DNA of 64,000 nt from Nocardioides speluncae (lineage in GTDB: Bacteria > Actinomycetota > Actinomycetes > Propionibacteriales > Nocardioidaceae), in NCBI RefSeq assembly GCF_003121585.1, contig NZ_QEOO01000050.1, forward strand, positions 1 through 64,000, given 5' to 3'. The position numbers and the translations under genes were made by a program. Shown here piece after piece: positions 41,858 to 49,832 of the stretch; position 1 is the first letter of the stretch, and every line of letters starts with the position of its first letter. Under the pieces are notes generated by a model. That model was not told where the DNA came from and ran no database searches. It was given only the letters and a program-made list of their open reading frames with translations.

Positions 41858-42619
41858 TCAGTCCATCGCGAGGTACTGGTCGGCCCAGGCGCTGATTATC
41901 CGGGCGGCGCGCTGGGCCTGGCCGGGCTTGGTCAGCAGGTGGTCGGAGCCTTCGAGGGAGACGAAGCTGCGCGGGTGGCGGGCGGTCCGGAAGATCTCGC
42001 TGGCGTTGGCGATGCCGACGGTGTTGTCGGTCGGCGAGTGCATGACCAGCAGCGGCATCTTCAGGGTCTGGATCTTCTCGCGCAGGTCCGCGCGGCGTAC
42101 GTCCTCGACGAAGTCGCGGCGCAGCGTCAGCGCCTTGCCGCCGACGACCCACTCGGCTTGACCGTCGGCGTGCACCCGGTCGAGCAGGGCGTCGTAGTTG
42201 TGCTCGACATGGCGCGGCTCGACCGGTGCGCCGATACTCACCACGGCTCGCAGGCCCTCGATCTGGCGGGCGGCGGCGAGTACGGCGGCGCCGCCGAACG
42301 AGTGGCCGACCAGCAGCTCGATCTGCCGTCCCTCGGCCGCCATGAACTTCGCCGCCTCGACGGTGTCGGCGACCTTGTGGGAGAACGACCCGCTGCCCCA
42401 GTCGCCCTCGGAGTCGCCGAGGCCGAGATTGTCGAAGCGGAGCATGCCGACGCCCTCGGCCGCGAGCTGCTTGCAGATCCGAGCCGCGGCCGGGCAGTCC
42501 TTGCCGAGCGTGAAGCCGTGGGCGAACACGCCCCAGCCGCGCACCTCCCCGACCGGTAGGTCCACCAGTCCCGCGAGCTTCTCGCCGGAGACACTGGGGA
42601 AGCTCACGCGTTCGGCCAT
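41858..42619 (-). CDS. Alpha/beta hydrolase
   Basis: 253 aa from ATG 42619. VFAHGFTLGKDCPAAARICKQLAAEGVGMLRFDNLGLGDSEGDW and the nucleophile elbow LLVGHSFGGAAVLAAA; acid in HSPTDNTVGI and His in SLEGSDHLLT. It matches the hydrolase half of bifunctional hydrolase/OsmC proteins but lacks the OsmC part. Substrate unknown. Confidence 0.9.
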   Translation of the reverse strand: MAERVSFPSVSGEKLAGLVDLPVGEVRGWGVFAHGFTLGKDCPAAARICKQLAAEGVGMLRFDNLGLGDSEGDWGSGSFSHKVADTVEAAKFMAAEGRQIELLVGHSFGGAAVLAAARQIEGLRAVVSIGAPVEPRHVEHNYDALLDRVHADGQAEWVVGGKALTLRRDFVEDVRRADLREKIQTLKMPLLVMHSPTDNTVGIANASEIFRTARHPRSFVSLEGSDHLLTKPGQAQRAARIISAWADQYLAMD

Positions 42620-42623
42620 GGGC

Positions 42624-42935
42624 CTATGGTGCCGCGTCCACCAGGGTGAGCGACACCGCAACCGGGTCACCGGCGTCGATCCCCTCGGCGCGGCGTACCG
42701 CCTTCTTGACCGGCAGCACGAACGAGCCGGTCTCGTTGCTCGGGAAGACCGAGGTCCGCCACGTCGTACTGCCCACGGTCACCTCCACCCGCACCGAGCC
42801 GAACCCGCGCGGCGGACCGGCGTCGAAGCGGACGTCCTCACTGAGGTCGGGCGGCAGGGTCACGAAGAACCAGCCGCCCTGCGCGTCCCACTCCCACAGC
42901 TCGGCGGTGAACTCGAAAGTCTCCACGCTGTGCAT
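42624..42935 (-). CDS. DUF1905 domain protein
   Basis: 103 aa beta-barrel-like protein (FEFTAELWEWDAQGGWFFVTLPPDLSEDVRF, GFGSVRVEVTVGSTTWRTSVFPS, GSFVLPVKKAVRRAEGI). Function unknown. Start taken at ATG 42935 (another at 42938). Its upstream region is the broken end of the DUF559 gene, 4 bp before the hydrolase gene downstream. Confidence 0.82.
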   Translation of the reverse strand: MHSVETFEFTAELWEWDAQGGWFFVTLPPDLSEDVRFDAGPPRGFGSVRVEVTVGSTTWRTSVFPSNETGSFVLPVKKAVRRAEGIDAGDPVAVSLTLVDAAP

Positions 42936-42961
42936 CATGCCGCGCGGCACCGACACTCGCC

Positions 42962-43727
42962 TGACCGTCGAGCACCAGCGCGTTGTAGCGCCGGCAGTCA
43001 CGCTCGAACGCGTCCTTGCCGGTGTGGAACTCCCAGGAGTCTGCTTCCAGGACTATCCGGCGGCCGCGGTCGACCAGGTCTGGGTGAACGATCCGGTCGT
43101 CGGTGTGGACCGGGGCCTGGGGGACGACGTCGAGGCCGGCCTCCAGCGCCAGTGCGCGGAGCACCGACTCGAAGGGGTTCGCGGCGAGCCGGCTGGCCAT
43201 GGCGGCCACCCGGCGGGCGGCGGCAGCCCCTTGCCGCGGATCTGGTCGGCCTCCGCGACGAGCCTCTCCGGCGAGACGTCGCGATGCCGGAGCGCTGAGT
43301 CGGCGACGGCGAGCGCCGGGCCGAAGGGCAGCCGCCGGGCGCAGTCGAGCACGGTGCGGACCGGCGAGGTGAGGTCGCCGGACTCACCGTCGAGGTTGGC
43401 CCAGAACAGGTGACAACCGTGGCGGTCGGGAACCACGCGGCTGCGCGGCACGGTGACCCAGGGCAGAGCCGGTGGGAACGCGACCTCCCAGCCGTGCAGC
43501 TGTGCGGCGCTGAGATGCGAGACGACGCCGCCGATCCGTCGGGCCTTGACCAGCGCGCGGTCCGCTTCGGTGAGCATGTAGTGGCCACGCCGCAGCCGCC
43601 GCACCTGGCCGGACTTCAGCGCCGTACGGAGTCGCTTGCGGCTGGTCAGGCGGCGCAGGTCGGCGTGCGAGGCTACGCCGCCGAGCCGCTCGAGTGCCGC
43701 CACCGGATCCATGGGGCGAGCCTGCAC
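42962..43727 (-). pseudogene. AbiEi-like/DUF559 protein, frameshifted and 3'-truncated
   Basis: An N-terminal winged-helix part (VAALERLGGVASHADLRRLTSRKRLRTALKSGQVRRLRRGHYMLTEADRAL) and middle domain (HLSAAQLHGWEVAF ... VRTVLDCARRLPFGPALAVADSAL) read from 43727 to about 43230. After the CCCC run at 43227-43230 the frame changes and continues as ASRLAANPFESVLRALAL, then IVLEADSWEFHTGKDAFERDCRRYNALVLDG, the DUF559 nuclease-like core. The usual final strand and helix after NALVLDG are missing; the DUF1905 gene begins there. So one base loss plus a truncation. Confidence 0.7.
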
Positions 43728-43846
43728 CGTCGGGCGAGTCAGCGCACCTCGTCATCCACAGGGGCCACAACCGAGGGCAAACAGCGGCCGATCGGCCAGA
43801 TCTGGTGCTCCGGCGCTCTGTTTGCCCTTCGGTGTGGCCCTTGCCG

Positions 43847-44797
43847 TCAGAAGGCGGCGCGGAGCTGCCAGTGTGCGTTCGGCCCGACCTGGCCGACGTC
43901 GACCAGGCGCTTCCCCGACGGAGCGGTCAGCGCCTGGGACAGCTTGTAGGTGCGCGCCCGGTCCCCGTCGCGGTCGACCAAGGTGATCGCCGCCTGGTTG
44001 TAGGTCCAGTTGCAGTTGCCGACCGTGGCGGTGTCGTACCTCCCGTACCCGGTCTTCCGCAGCCACACCAGGCGGACCTGGCCGACCGGCTCGTCGGTCC
44101 GGTCGGTGTTGCGGTCGACCACCCTGATCTGGACGAGCCCACCGGACCGCGTCGTACCGAACAGAACCGCCGTGTGAAACCCGCCCAGTACGAAGGTGCC
44201 GTAGTGGGTCAGGGTCTTCAGGCCGCCCAGACCGCGGCGGACCGCCTTGCCCGAGCCGAGGTAGCGCTGGCCGCGGTCGTTGCGCAGGAGGTGCCACCGC
44301 CGCAGGACGCCCTTCGCGTCGACGGCGAAGTAGTTCGAAGTACTGCCGGTCAGCAGCCGGTGCCGGAAGTCGCGGTTGGCCAGCGGCCGAGCCGTCCACC
44401 TGCCGTCGTCGAAGTTGTTCCGGTACCGGACCGTGATCAGCCGCGGCGTCCGATCGGCGTTCTGGCTCAGGATCTCGACGAAGGAGCCGTTGATGTCGCT
44501 GGCCGACTCGCCGTATCCCATGCTGGTCACCGCGAAAGGCAGTCTCCTCGGGACAGCATGGTTGCCGACCACCCGGTCGTCCTCCAGGGAGCGGGACATG
44601 ATCCGGTTGCCGGTACTGACCCCGAAGAGACTGGTGCTGCAGTCCGCGGCGGCCGGGCCCTTGGTCGGCGACGAGGCCTTGGGGTCGCGATGATCGGGTA
44701 CGGCGCCGGCCGGCGCGGCCACCAGCGCCAGCCCGGCAGCCAAGGTCACGGACGCGGCCACCAGGCGGTAGCGAGCTGACTGAGATCGACCAAGCAT
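43847..44797 (-). CDS. Secreted protein of unknown function, paralogue B
   Basis: 316 aa with GAGGAG upstream of ATG 44797. Signal peptide RLVAASVTLAAGLALVAAPAGA. Shares YFAVDAKGVLRRWHLLRNDRGQRYLGSGKAVRRGLGGLKTLTHY and C-terminal HWQLRAAF with paralogue A at 38866. The two are about 4 kb apart on the same strand, with unrelated genes between, so an old duplication is likely. Role unknown, extracellular. Confidence 0.75.
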   Translation of the reverse strand: MLGRSQSARYRLVAASVTLAAGLALVAAPAGAVPDHRDPKASSPTKGPAAADCSTSLFGVSTGNRIMSRSLEDDRVVGNHAVPRRLPFAVTSMGYGESASDINGSFVEILSQNADRTPRLITVRYRNNFDDGRWTARPLANRDFRHRLLTGSTSNYFAVDAKGVLRRWHLLRNDRGQRYLGSGKAVRRGLGGLKTLTHYGTFVLGGFHTAVLFGTTRSGGLVQIRVVDRNTDRTDEPVGQVRLVWLRKTGYGRYDTATVGNCNWTYNQAAITLVDRDGDRARTYKLSQALTAPSGKRLVDVGQVGPNAHWQLRAAF

Positions 44798-44883
44798 TCT
44801 GTCTCCTCGGGAGGGTGGGCGGTTGCTCCGCCTCGTCGATGAAGGACGCGATGAGCGCCCCGATCGGTTTACCCGTGAGCGCT

Positions 44884-46107
44884 TCAGGAGTTAGAGAAGA
44901 CCGCCGGGTCGTCGCCGTTTCCGTTGGACCGGCCGGCCCAGGTCCAGGCGTACGCCGGGTCCTCGGCCGCGATGCCGCCCTCGCCCAGGTCGAGCGGCTG
45001 GAAGGTGTCGACCATCACCGCGGACTCGTCGAAGTACTCGGCGCCGAGCGAGGCCTCGATCGCCGCCGGCTGCGGGCCGTGGGCGTAGCCGCCCGGGTGC
45101 AGCGAGATCGAGCCGACGTTGATGCCGCTGCCCTTGCGCGCCTCGTAGTCGCCGCCGACGTAGAACATCACCTCGTCGGAGTCGACGTTGGAGTGGTAGT
45201 ACGGCACCGGGATCGCCAGCTCGTGGTAGTCAACCTTGCGCGGCAGGAAGTTGCAGACCACGAAGTTGTGGCCCTCGAAGACCTGGTGCACCGGCGGCGG
45301 CTGGTGGATCTTGCCGGTGATCGGCATGTAGTCCTCGATGTTGAACGTGTACGGGTAGAGGCAGCCGTCCCAGCCGACCACGTCGAACGGGTGCGTCGCG
45401 TAGGTCATCCTGCTTCCGCCGATGCCGCCCGGCTGGCTAGTGACCCGGTGCTTGACGAGGACATCAATATCTTCACCGTCGGCGAGCAGCGGCTCGCCCG
45501 GTCCGTGCAGGTCGCGCTCACAGTACGGCGCGTGCTCCAGGAACTGCCCGTAGCGCGACAGGTACCGCTTCGGCGGCGCGATGTGGGAGTTGGCCTCGAT
45601 CGGGTAGAGCCTCGACGGCTCGGCCGGGAGCCAGCGGTGCGTGGTCGCGCGCGGGATCAGCACGTAGTCGCCGGCGCGGTAGCTCAGCGCGCCGAAGACC
45701 GTCTCGACGGTGCCGGTGCCGGACTCGACGTACACGCACTCGTCGCCGATCGCGTTGCGGTAGTACGGCGAGGCCTCGGTGCCGGTCACGACGTACGAAA
45801 TCCGGACGTCGTTATTGCCGAGCACCAGCCGCCGACCCTCGACAGCATCGGCACCGGCGGAAAAGAGCGTGTGCAGCTTGAGGTGGCGCGCCTTGAGCGG
45901 ATGGTTGGGGGTGCGCTCCTGCGACGGCAGCTCCCACACCTCGGAGCCGACGATCGCCGACGGCACGCCCCGGTGGTAGAGCAGCGAGGAGTCCGACGAG
46001 AAGCCCTCCTCGCCCATCAGCTCCTCGCGGTACAGCTTGCCGTCGGGGTCGCGGAACTGGGTGTGCCGCTTGGGCGGGACCTCGCCGACCTGCCGATAGT
46101 GCGCCAT
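44884..46107 (-). CDS. hmgA: Homogentisate 1,2-dioxygenase
   Basis: 407 aa cupin enzyme that opens homogentisate to maleylacetoacetate in tyrosine and phenylalanine breakdown. Signature segments GEEGFSSDSSLLYHRGVPSAI, GDYVLIPRATTHRW, YPIEANSHIAPPKRYLSRYGQFLEHAPYCERDL, MTYATHPFDVVGWDGCLYPY and the iron-ligand region HNFVVCNFLPRK ... SISLHPGGYAHGPQPAAIEAS are complete. Divergent from the 46188 gene and fahA across an 80-bp shared promoter. Confidence 0.95.
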   Translation of the reverse strand: MAHYRQVGEVPPKRHTQFRDPDGKLYREELMGEEGFSSDSSLLYHRGVPSAIVGSEVWELPSQERTPNHPLKARHLKLHTLFSAGADAVEGRRLVLGNNDVRISYVVTGTEASPYYRNAIGDECVYVESGTGTVETVFGALSYRAGDYVLIPRATTHRWLPAEPSRLYPIEANSHIAPPKRYLSRYGQFLEHAPYCERDLHGPGEPLLADGEDIDVLVKHRVTSQPGGIGGSRMTYATHPFDVVGWDGCLYPYTFNIEDYMPITGKIHQPPPVHQVFEGHNFVVCNFLPRKVDYHELAIPVPYYHSNVDSDEVMFYVGGDYEARKGSGINVGSISLHPGGYAHGPQPAAIEASLGAEYFDESAVMVDTFQPLDLGEGGIAAEDPAYAWTWAGRSNGNGDDPAVFSNS

Positions 46108-46142
46108 GTATCCAGCCTCCCAGAGTTCACCTGATCGATTAT

Positions 46143-46158
46143 CGGACGATTAAGTCCG
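46143..46158. promoter_or_regulatory. Candidate operator between hmgA and the fahA operon
   Basis: CGGACGATTAAGTCCG: 5-bp arms with a 6-nt AT-rich centre, next to a partial direct repeat (CGATTATCGGACGATTAAG). Placed 35 bp from hmgA and 30 bp from the 46188 start, suited to control both directions. Confidence 0.5.
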
Positions 46159-46187
46159 GTATTTGCGTCACGGCTAGGCTAGCGCCC

Positions 46188-47081
46188 GTGTCCACCCCTG
46201 TCGCCCCTCCCGCCCGGATTCCGTCTCTCTGGTCCGGCTTCATCGACGACGCCGCGATCTTCCCGCCCGGCAACAGCCCGCTTCCGGACGCCATCGCCGC
46301 CCACCTCGGCTACCGCGCGAGCTGGTACGCCGATCTGGTCGGGCCGCTGGTCGTCAAGGACACCGACCTGCCGTCGGTGACTCCGTCGGGCACACAGTCG
46401 GTGGCCGTCTCCGTGGTCCTCACCGGCGGCGCGGGGGCCATCGCCGGGGCGGCCAAGCTGGCCGGCAAGGCGCCGCGGACGCTGGCCGCACTCGAGGTCG
46501 CGCTGCGCGATCCCGACGACCTGGTCGGCGGTGTCCGGCGGGTCGCGGTCGCGGTGGATGCCGCGCGGTCCGAGGGCGTGCTCGACTTCGACACCCCGAT
46601 CTATGTCGAGCTCCCGAACACCGGCTACTTCGGCCACTGGGGCGACCCCATCGACGTCCTCGTCGAGCACGACTTCCGCCTCAAGTTGCGCACCGGGGGC
46701 CTCGAGGCGGATCTCTTCCCGGAGCCCGCGGTCCTCGCCGACTGGCTCGACCTCGCGCAGGCCCACGCGATCCCGTTCAAGTGCACCGCCGGCCTGCACC
46801 GCGCCGTCCGGCACACCGGCGACGACGGTTTCGACCATCACGGGTTCCTCAACATCCTGGTCGCGACCGCCCAGTACCTGGCCGGCGCATCGGTCCCGGA
46901 CGCCCGGGCCACGCTCGAACAGCGCGACTCTCGGCGACTGCTGGACGACGCGGCTTCCGTCGACCTGACCGGAGCGCGGCGCTGGTTCACGTCGTACGGG
47001 TCCTGCAGCATTGCCGAGCCCCTGGATGATCTGATGGCCTTAGGTCTTGTGACGGGTGCCACTGAGGGAGACGACAGATGA
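46188..47081 (+). CDS. Conserved protein of the homogentisate cluster, function unknown
   Basis: 297 aa, GTG start, soluble. Strongly patterned motifs: SLWSGFIDDAAIFPPGNSPLPDAIAAH near the N-terminus, VYVELPNTGYFGHWGDPIDVL in the middle and IPFKCTAGLHRAVRHTGDDGFDHHGFLNILVATAQYLAG, with conserved-looking His and Cys. It overlaps fahA by 4 bp and faces hmgA, so it is made with both enzymes of the pathway. The cluster has no recognisable maleylacetoacetate isomerase; this protein is the natural candidate, but that is inference. Confidence 0.75.
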   Translation: MSTPVAPPARIPSLWSGFIDDAAIFPPGNSPLPDAIAAHLGYRASWYADLVGPLVVKDTDLPSVTPSGTQSVAVSVVLTGGAGAIAGAAKLAGKAPRTLAALEVALRDPDDLVGGVRRVAVAVDAARSEGVLDFDTPIYVELPNTGYFGHWGDPIDVLVEHDFRLKLRTGGLEADLFPEPAVLADWLDLAQAHAIPFKCTAGLHRAVRHTGDDGFDHHGFLNILVATAQYLAGASVPDARATLEQRDSRRLLDDAASVDLTGARRWFTSYGSCSIAEPLDDLMALGLVTGATEGDDR

Positions 47082-48286
47082 CGACGCCGACAAGTTGGGT
47101 CGAAGGGGCGGCGGGCTCGCCGTACGACGTCGACAACCTGCCGTACGGCGTGTTCACCCGCGCCGACGAGGACCCGCGGGTGGGGGTGCGGATCGGCGAT
47201 TTCGTGCTGGACGCGACGCCGGTGTCGGCTGCCGACATGCTCGACCTGCACCACGTGTTCGAGGAGCGGTCGCTCAACCCGCTGATGGCCGAGGGGCCGC
47301 TCGCCTGGCGCTCGCTGCGGCAGTGGCTGACCGGGCTGCTGACCGACGAGACCGAGCGCGACCTGGTCGAGCCGCACCTGATCCCGCTCGACGAGGTCGA
47401 GCTGCTGCCGCCGGTCGAGGTCGCCGACTACGTCGACTTCTACGCCTCGCTCGACCACGCCTCCAACGTCGGCAAGATGTTCCGGCCCGACCAGGAGCCG
47501 CTGCTGCCGAACTGGCGGCACCTCCCGGTCGGCTACCACGGCCGGGCCGGCACCGTCGTCCCCTCCGGTACGCCGATCGTCCGGCCGTCCGGCCAGCGGA
47601 AGGCACCCGATGCCACCGCGCCGACCTTCGGGCCGAGCGCCCGGCTGGACATCGAGGCCGAGCTGGGCTTCGTGGTCGGCGCCCCCTCGGCGCTCGGTAC
47701 GCCGGTCGGGGCCGCGTCCTTCGCCGACCACGTGTTCGGCGTCGTCGGGCTCAACGACTGGTCGGCACGCGACATCCAGGCGTGGGAATACGTGCCGCTC
47801 GGCCCGTTCCTCGGCAAGTCCTTCGCGACCTCGATCTCGCGGTGGGTGACCCCGCTCGCCGCGCTCGACGCGGCCTGGGTCGACCTGCCCGGCCAGGACC
47901 CGGCCCCGCTGCCCTACCTCGCCGTCGACGGCCCGGCCGGGCTGGACATCAGCGTCGAGGTTGAGCTCAACGGCGAGGTCGTCTCGCGGCCGCCGTACTC
48001 CTCGATGTACTGGTCGCCCGCCCAGATGCTGGCCCACATGACGGTCAACGGCGCCTCGCTCCGCACTGGCGACCTGTTCGCCTCCGGCACCATCTCCGGC
48101 CCGGACAAGGAGCAGCGCGGCTCGCTGCTCGAGCTGAGCTGGGGCGGCAAGGAGCCGTTCGCGGTCGGCGACGACACCCGGACCTTCCTCGAGGACGGCG
48201 ACCGGGTGGTACTGCGCTACACCGCGCCCGGCACCCTCGGCGGCCGGATCGCGCTCGGCGAGGTCGCCGGCGAGGTCGTGAGCTAG
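47078..48286 (+). CDS. fahA: Fumarylacetoacetase
   Basis: 402 aa. Hydrolyses fumarylacetoacetate to fumarate and acetoacetate. N-terminal FAH domain, then DYVDFYASLDHASNVGKMFRPDQEPLLPNWRHLPVGYHGRAGTVVPSGTPIVRPSGQ with catalytic residues, metal ligands in IEAELGFVVG and VVGLNDWSARDIQAWEYVPLGPFLGKSFATSISRWVTPL. Stop codon TAG is part of the palindrome at 48283. Confidence 0.96.
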   Translation: MTTPTSWVEGAAGSPYDVDNLPYGVFTRADEDPRVGVRIGDFVLDATPVSAADMLDLHHVFEERSLNPLMAEGPLAWRSLRQWLTGLLTDETERDLVEPHLIPLDEVELLPPVEVADYVDFYASLDHASNVGKMFRPDQEPLLPNWRHLPVGYHGRAGTVVPSGTPIVRPSGQRKAPDATAPTFGPSARLDIEAELGFVVGAPSALGTPVGAASFADHVFGVVGLNDWSARDIQAWEYVPLGPFLGKSFATSISRWVTPLAALDAAWVDLPGQDPAPLPYLAVDGPAGLDISVEVELNGEVVSRPPYSSMYWSPAQMLAHMTVNGASLRTGDLFASGTISGPDKEQRGSLLELSWGGKEPFAVGDDTRTFLEDGDRVVLRYTAPGTLGGRIALGEVAGEVVS

Positions 48287-48302
48287 TGGGTATGCCCACT
48301 AG
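48283..48302. repeat. 20-bp palindrome made of two MITE ends
   Basis: CTAGTGGGTATGCCCACTAG. Its ends are identical to the outer ends of the 25888-26052 element, but the 145-bp interior is absent. The left TAG is the fahA stop and the right end supplies the stop of the convergent transporter gene. Confidence 0.75.
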
Positions 48303-49180
48303 ACCTCGACCCGCCGCCGGCCGACGTACGCGTCCCGCTTCCCGCGGATGGCCAGCCCCCAGAAGCCGGCCATGATCAGCGAGAACAGGCTGTAGAGCGC
48401 CGAGGGGATCGCGACCCGGTCGTTGTCGATCACCTGGCTGGCGATCAGCAGCGCCAGCGCCGACTGGTGTACGCCGAGCTCCATCGAGCAGGACACCGCG
48501 CGCCGCCGGTCCACCCCGAGCAGCAGCGGCAGGAAGAATCCGAGCGCGAAGCTGAGGGCGGCGTACACCAGCACGATCAGCCCGGCGTCCTCGATGTACC
48601 CGACGATGTTGTTGCGCTGGTCGACGACGCCGGCGACCACCAGCAGCGCCACCGCGACCAGGGTGGCCGACCGGAACGGCCGCTGGCGGTGCTTGGCCCA
48701 CGCCGACTCGCGGGCCCGGACCAGCATCCCGAGAGCCACCGGCACCAGCACGACCAGCAGCACCTTCAGCACCTCGACGACGGGAACGGTGATGTCGGCC
48801 CCCACGCCGTAGTAGTTGACCGCCAGCTCCATCACCAGCGGCCAGGTGAAGATCGCGACCAGCGTATTGACGATGGTCACCGCGACGTTGAGCGCGACAT
48901 CGCCACGGAACAGGTGGCTGAAGACGCTGGCCATGATCCCGCCCGGGCTGGCGGCGACCAGCATCATGCCGACCGCCAGCAGCGGGTCGAGCCGGAACAG
49001 CTCGATCAGGCCGAAGCAGAGACCCGGGAGGATGCCGATCTGCAGGATCAGCGTCACCAGCGCTGCCTGCGGCCGGCGCCACACGTCGCGGAAGTCGCCG
49101 AGTGTGAGGTCCAGACCGAGCCCGAACATCATCACCGCCAGCGTCAGCGGTATCCCGACCGTGAGGATGACGGTGTCCAT
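48299..49180 (-). CDS. Bile acid:sodium symporter family transporter
   Basis: 293 aa, about nine or ten helices (SBF fold). TLAVMMFGLGLDLTLGDFRDVWRRPQAALVTLILQIGILPGLCFGLI, VGMMLVAASPGGIMASVFSHLFRGDVALNVAVTIVNTL and SCSMELGVHQSALALLIAS hold the sodium-site motifs. Substrate probably an organic anion; next to homogentisate genes it might bring in an aromatic acid, but it points the other way. Confidence 0.88.
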   Translation of the reverse strand: MDTVILTVGIPLTLAVMMFGLGLDLTLGDFRDVWRRPQAALVTLILQIGILPGLCFGLIELFRLDPLLAVGMMLVAASPGGIMASVFSHLFRGDVALNVAVTIVNTLVAIFTWPLVMELAVNYYGVGADITVPVVEVLKVLLVVLVPVALGMLVRARESAWAKHRQRPFRSATLVAVALLVVAGVVDQRNNIVGYIEDAGLIVLVYAALSFALGFFLPLLLGVDRRRAVSCSMELGVHQSALALLIASQVIDNDRVAIPSALYSLFSLIMAGFWGLAIRGKRDAYVGRRRVEV

Positions 49181-49254
49181 GCTGGGGACCCTATGTGGCG
49201 CCCACGACCCGTACTACCGCTTCCAGGGAGCTGCCCGCACCCGTGGATGACCCG

Positions 49255-49809
49255 TCAGCGGTTGAAGATCTGCACCCGGAAGTGCCAGTCCTCCACGTAG
49301 AAGGTGGTGCCGTCGGTGCCGGCGAGCTGGACGTAGACCTGCCAGCTCCCGGCCCCGATCACACCCGAGCGGTCCATCGAGTGGCCCTCCCAGTTGTCGG
49401 TGCTGTTGCCAGCGTCCATCGCGTACCCCGCGCCGGACTTCGGGTTGAGCTCGGCCGGAGTGGTGGCGCCACTCTTCCGAACGACGATCCGCGCCGAGCA
49501 CCAGCTCAGCGACGGGCCGCTGCACTGGGTCTCGCCGCCGAAGGTAGCGGTGAGCAGCCGGGACTTGCCGGCCGGCACCAAGACCGAGACTCCGGACCCT
49601 GGGACCGTCGTCCAGGTCGGTCCCGTGACCGAGGCGCCGGTCTTGCTGGTGGCGATCTTGACGCCCGCGACCGTGGTTCCGGAGAAGGTCACGTGGGTGG
49701 GGTTGTGGTCGGCGAGTGCCGCGTGCGCGGCGTACCCACCGACGACGAGTACGCCGGCGGTGATGACGGCGAGCAGGGCCGTCACGGGCCTGCTGATCGA
49801 GATGGTCAT
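49255..49809 (-). CDS. Small secreted protein, function unknown
   Basis: 184 aa from ATG 49809. Signal peptide VTALLAVITAGVLVVGGYAAHAA. Mature beta-rich sandwich (GPTWTTVPGSGVSVLVPAGKSRLLTATFGGETQCSGPSLSWCSARIVV ... YVEDWHFRVQIFNR) with one probable disulfide (C in TQCSG and SWCSA). No family recognised; similar small exoproteins are common in Nocardioides. Confidence 0.75.
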   Translation of the reverse strand: MTISISRPVTALLAVITAGVLVVGGYAAHAALADHNPTHVTFSGTTVAGVKIATSKTGASVTGPTWTTVPGSGVSVLVPAGKSRLLTATFGGETQCSGPSLSWCSARIVVRKSGATTPAELNPKSGAGYAMDAGNSTDNWEGHSMDRSGVIGAGSWQVYVQLAGTDGTTFYVEDWHFRVQIFNR

Positions 49810-49832
49810 GCGTCGAACGCTAGGCAGCCCGG

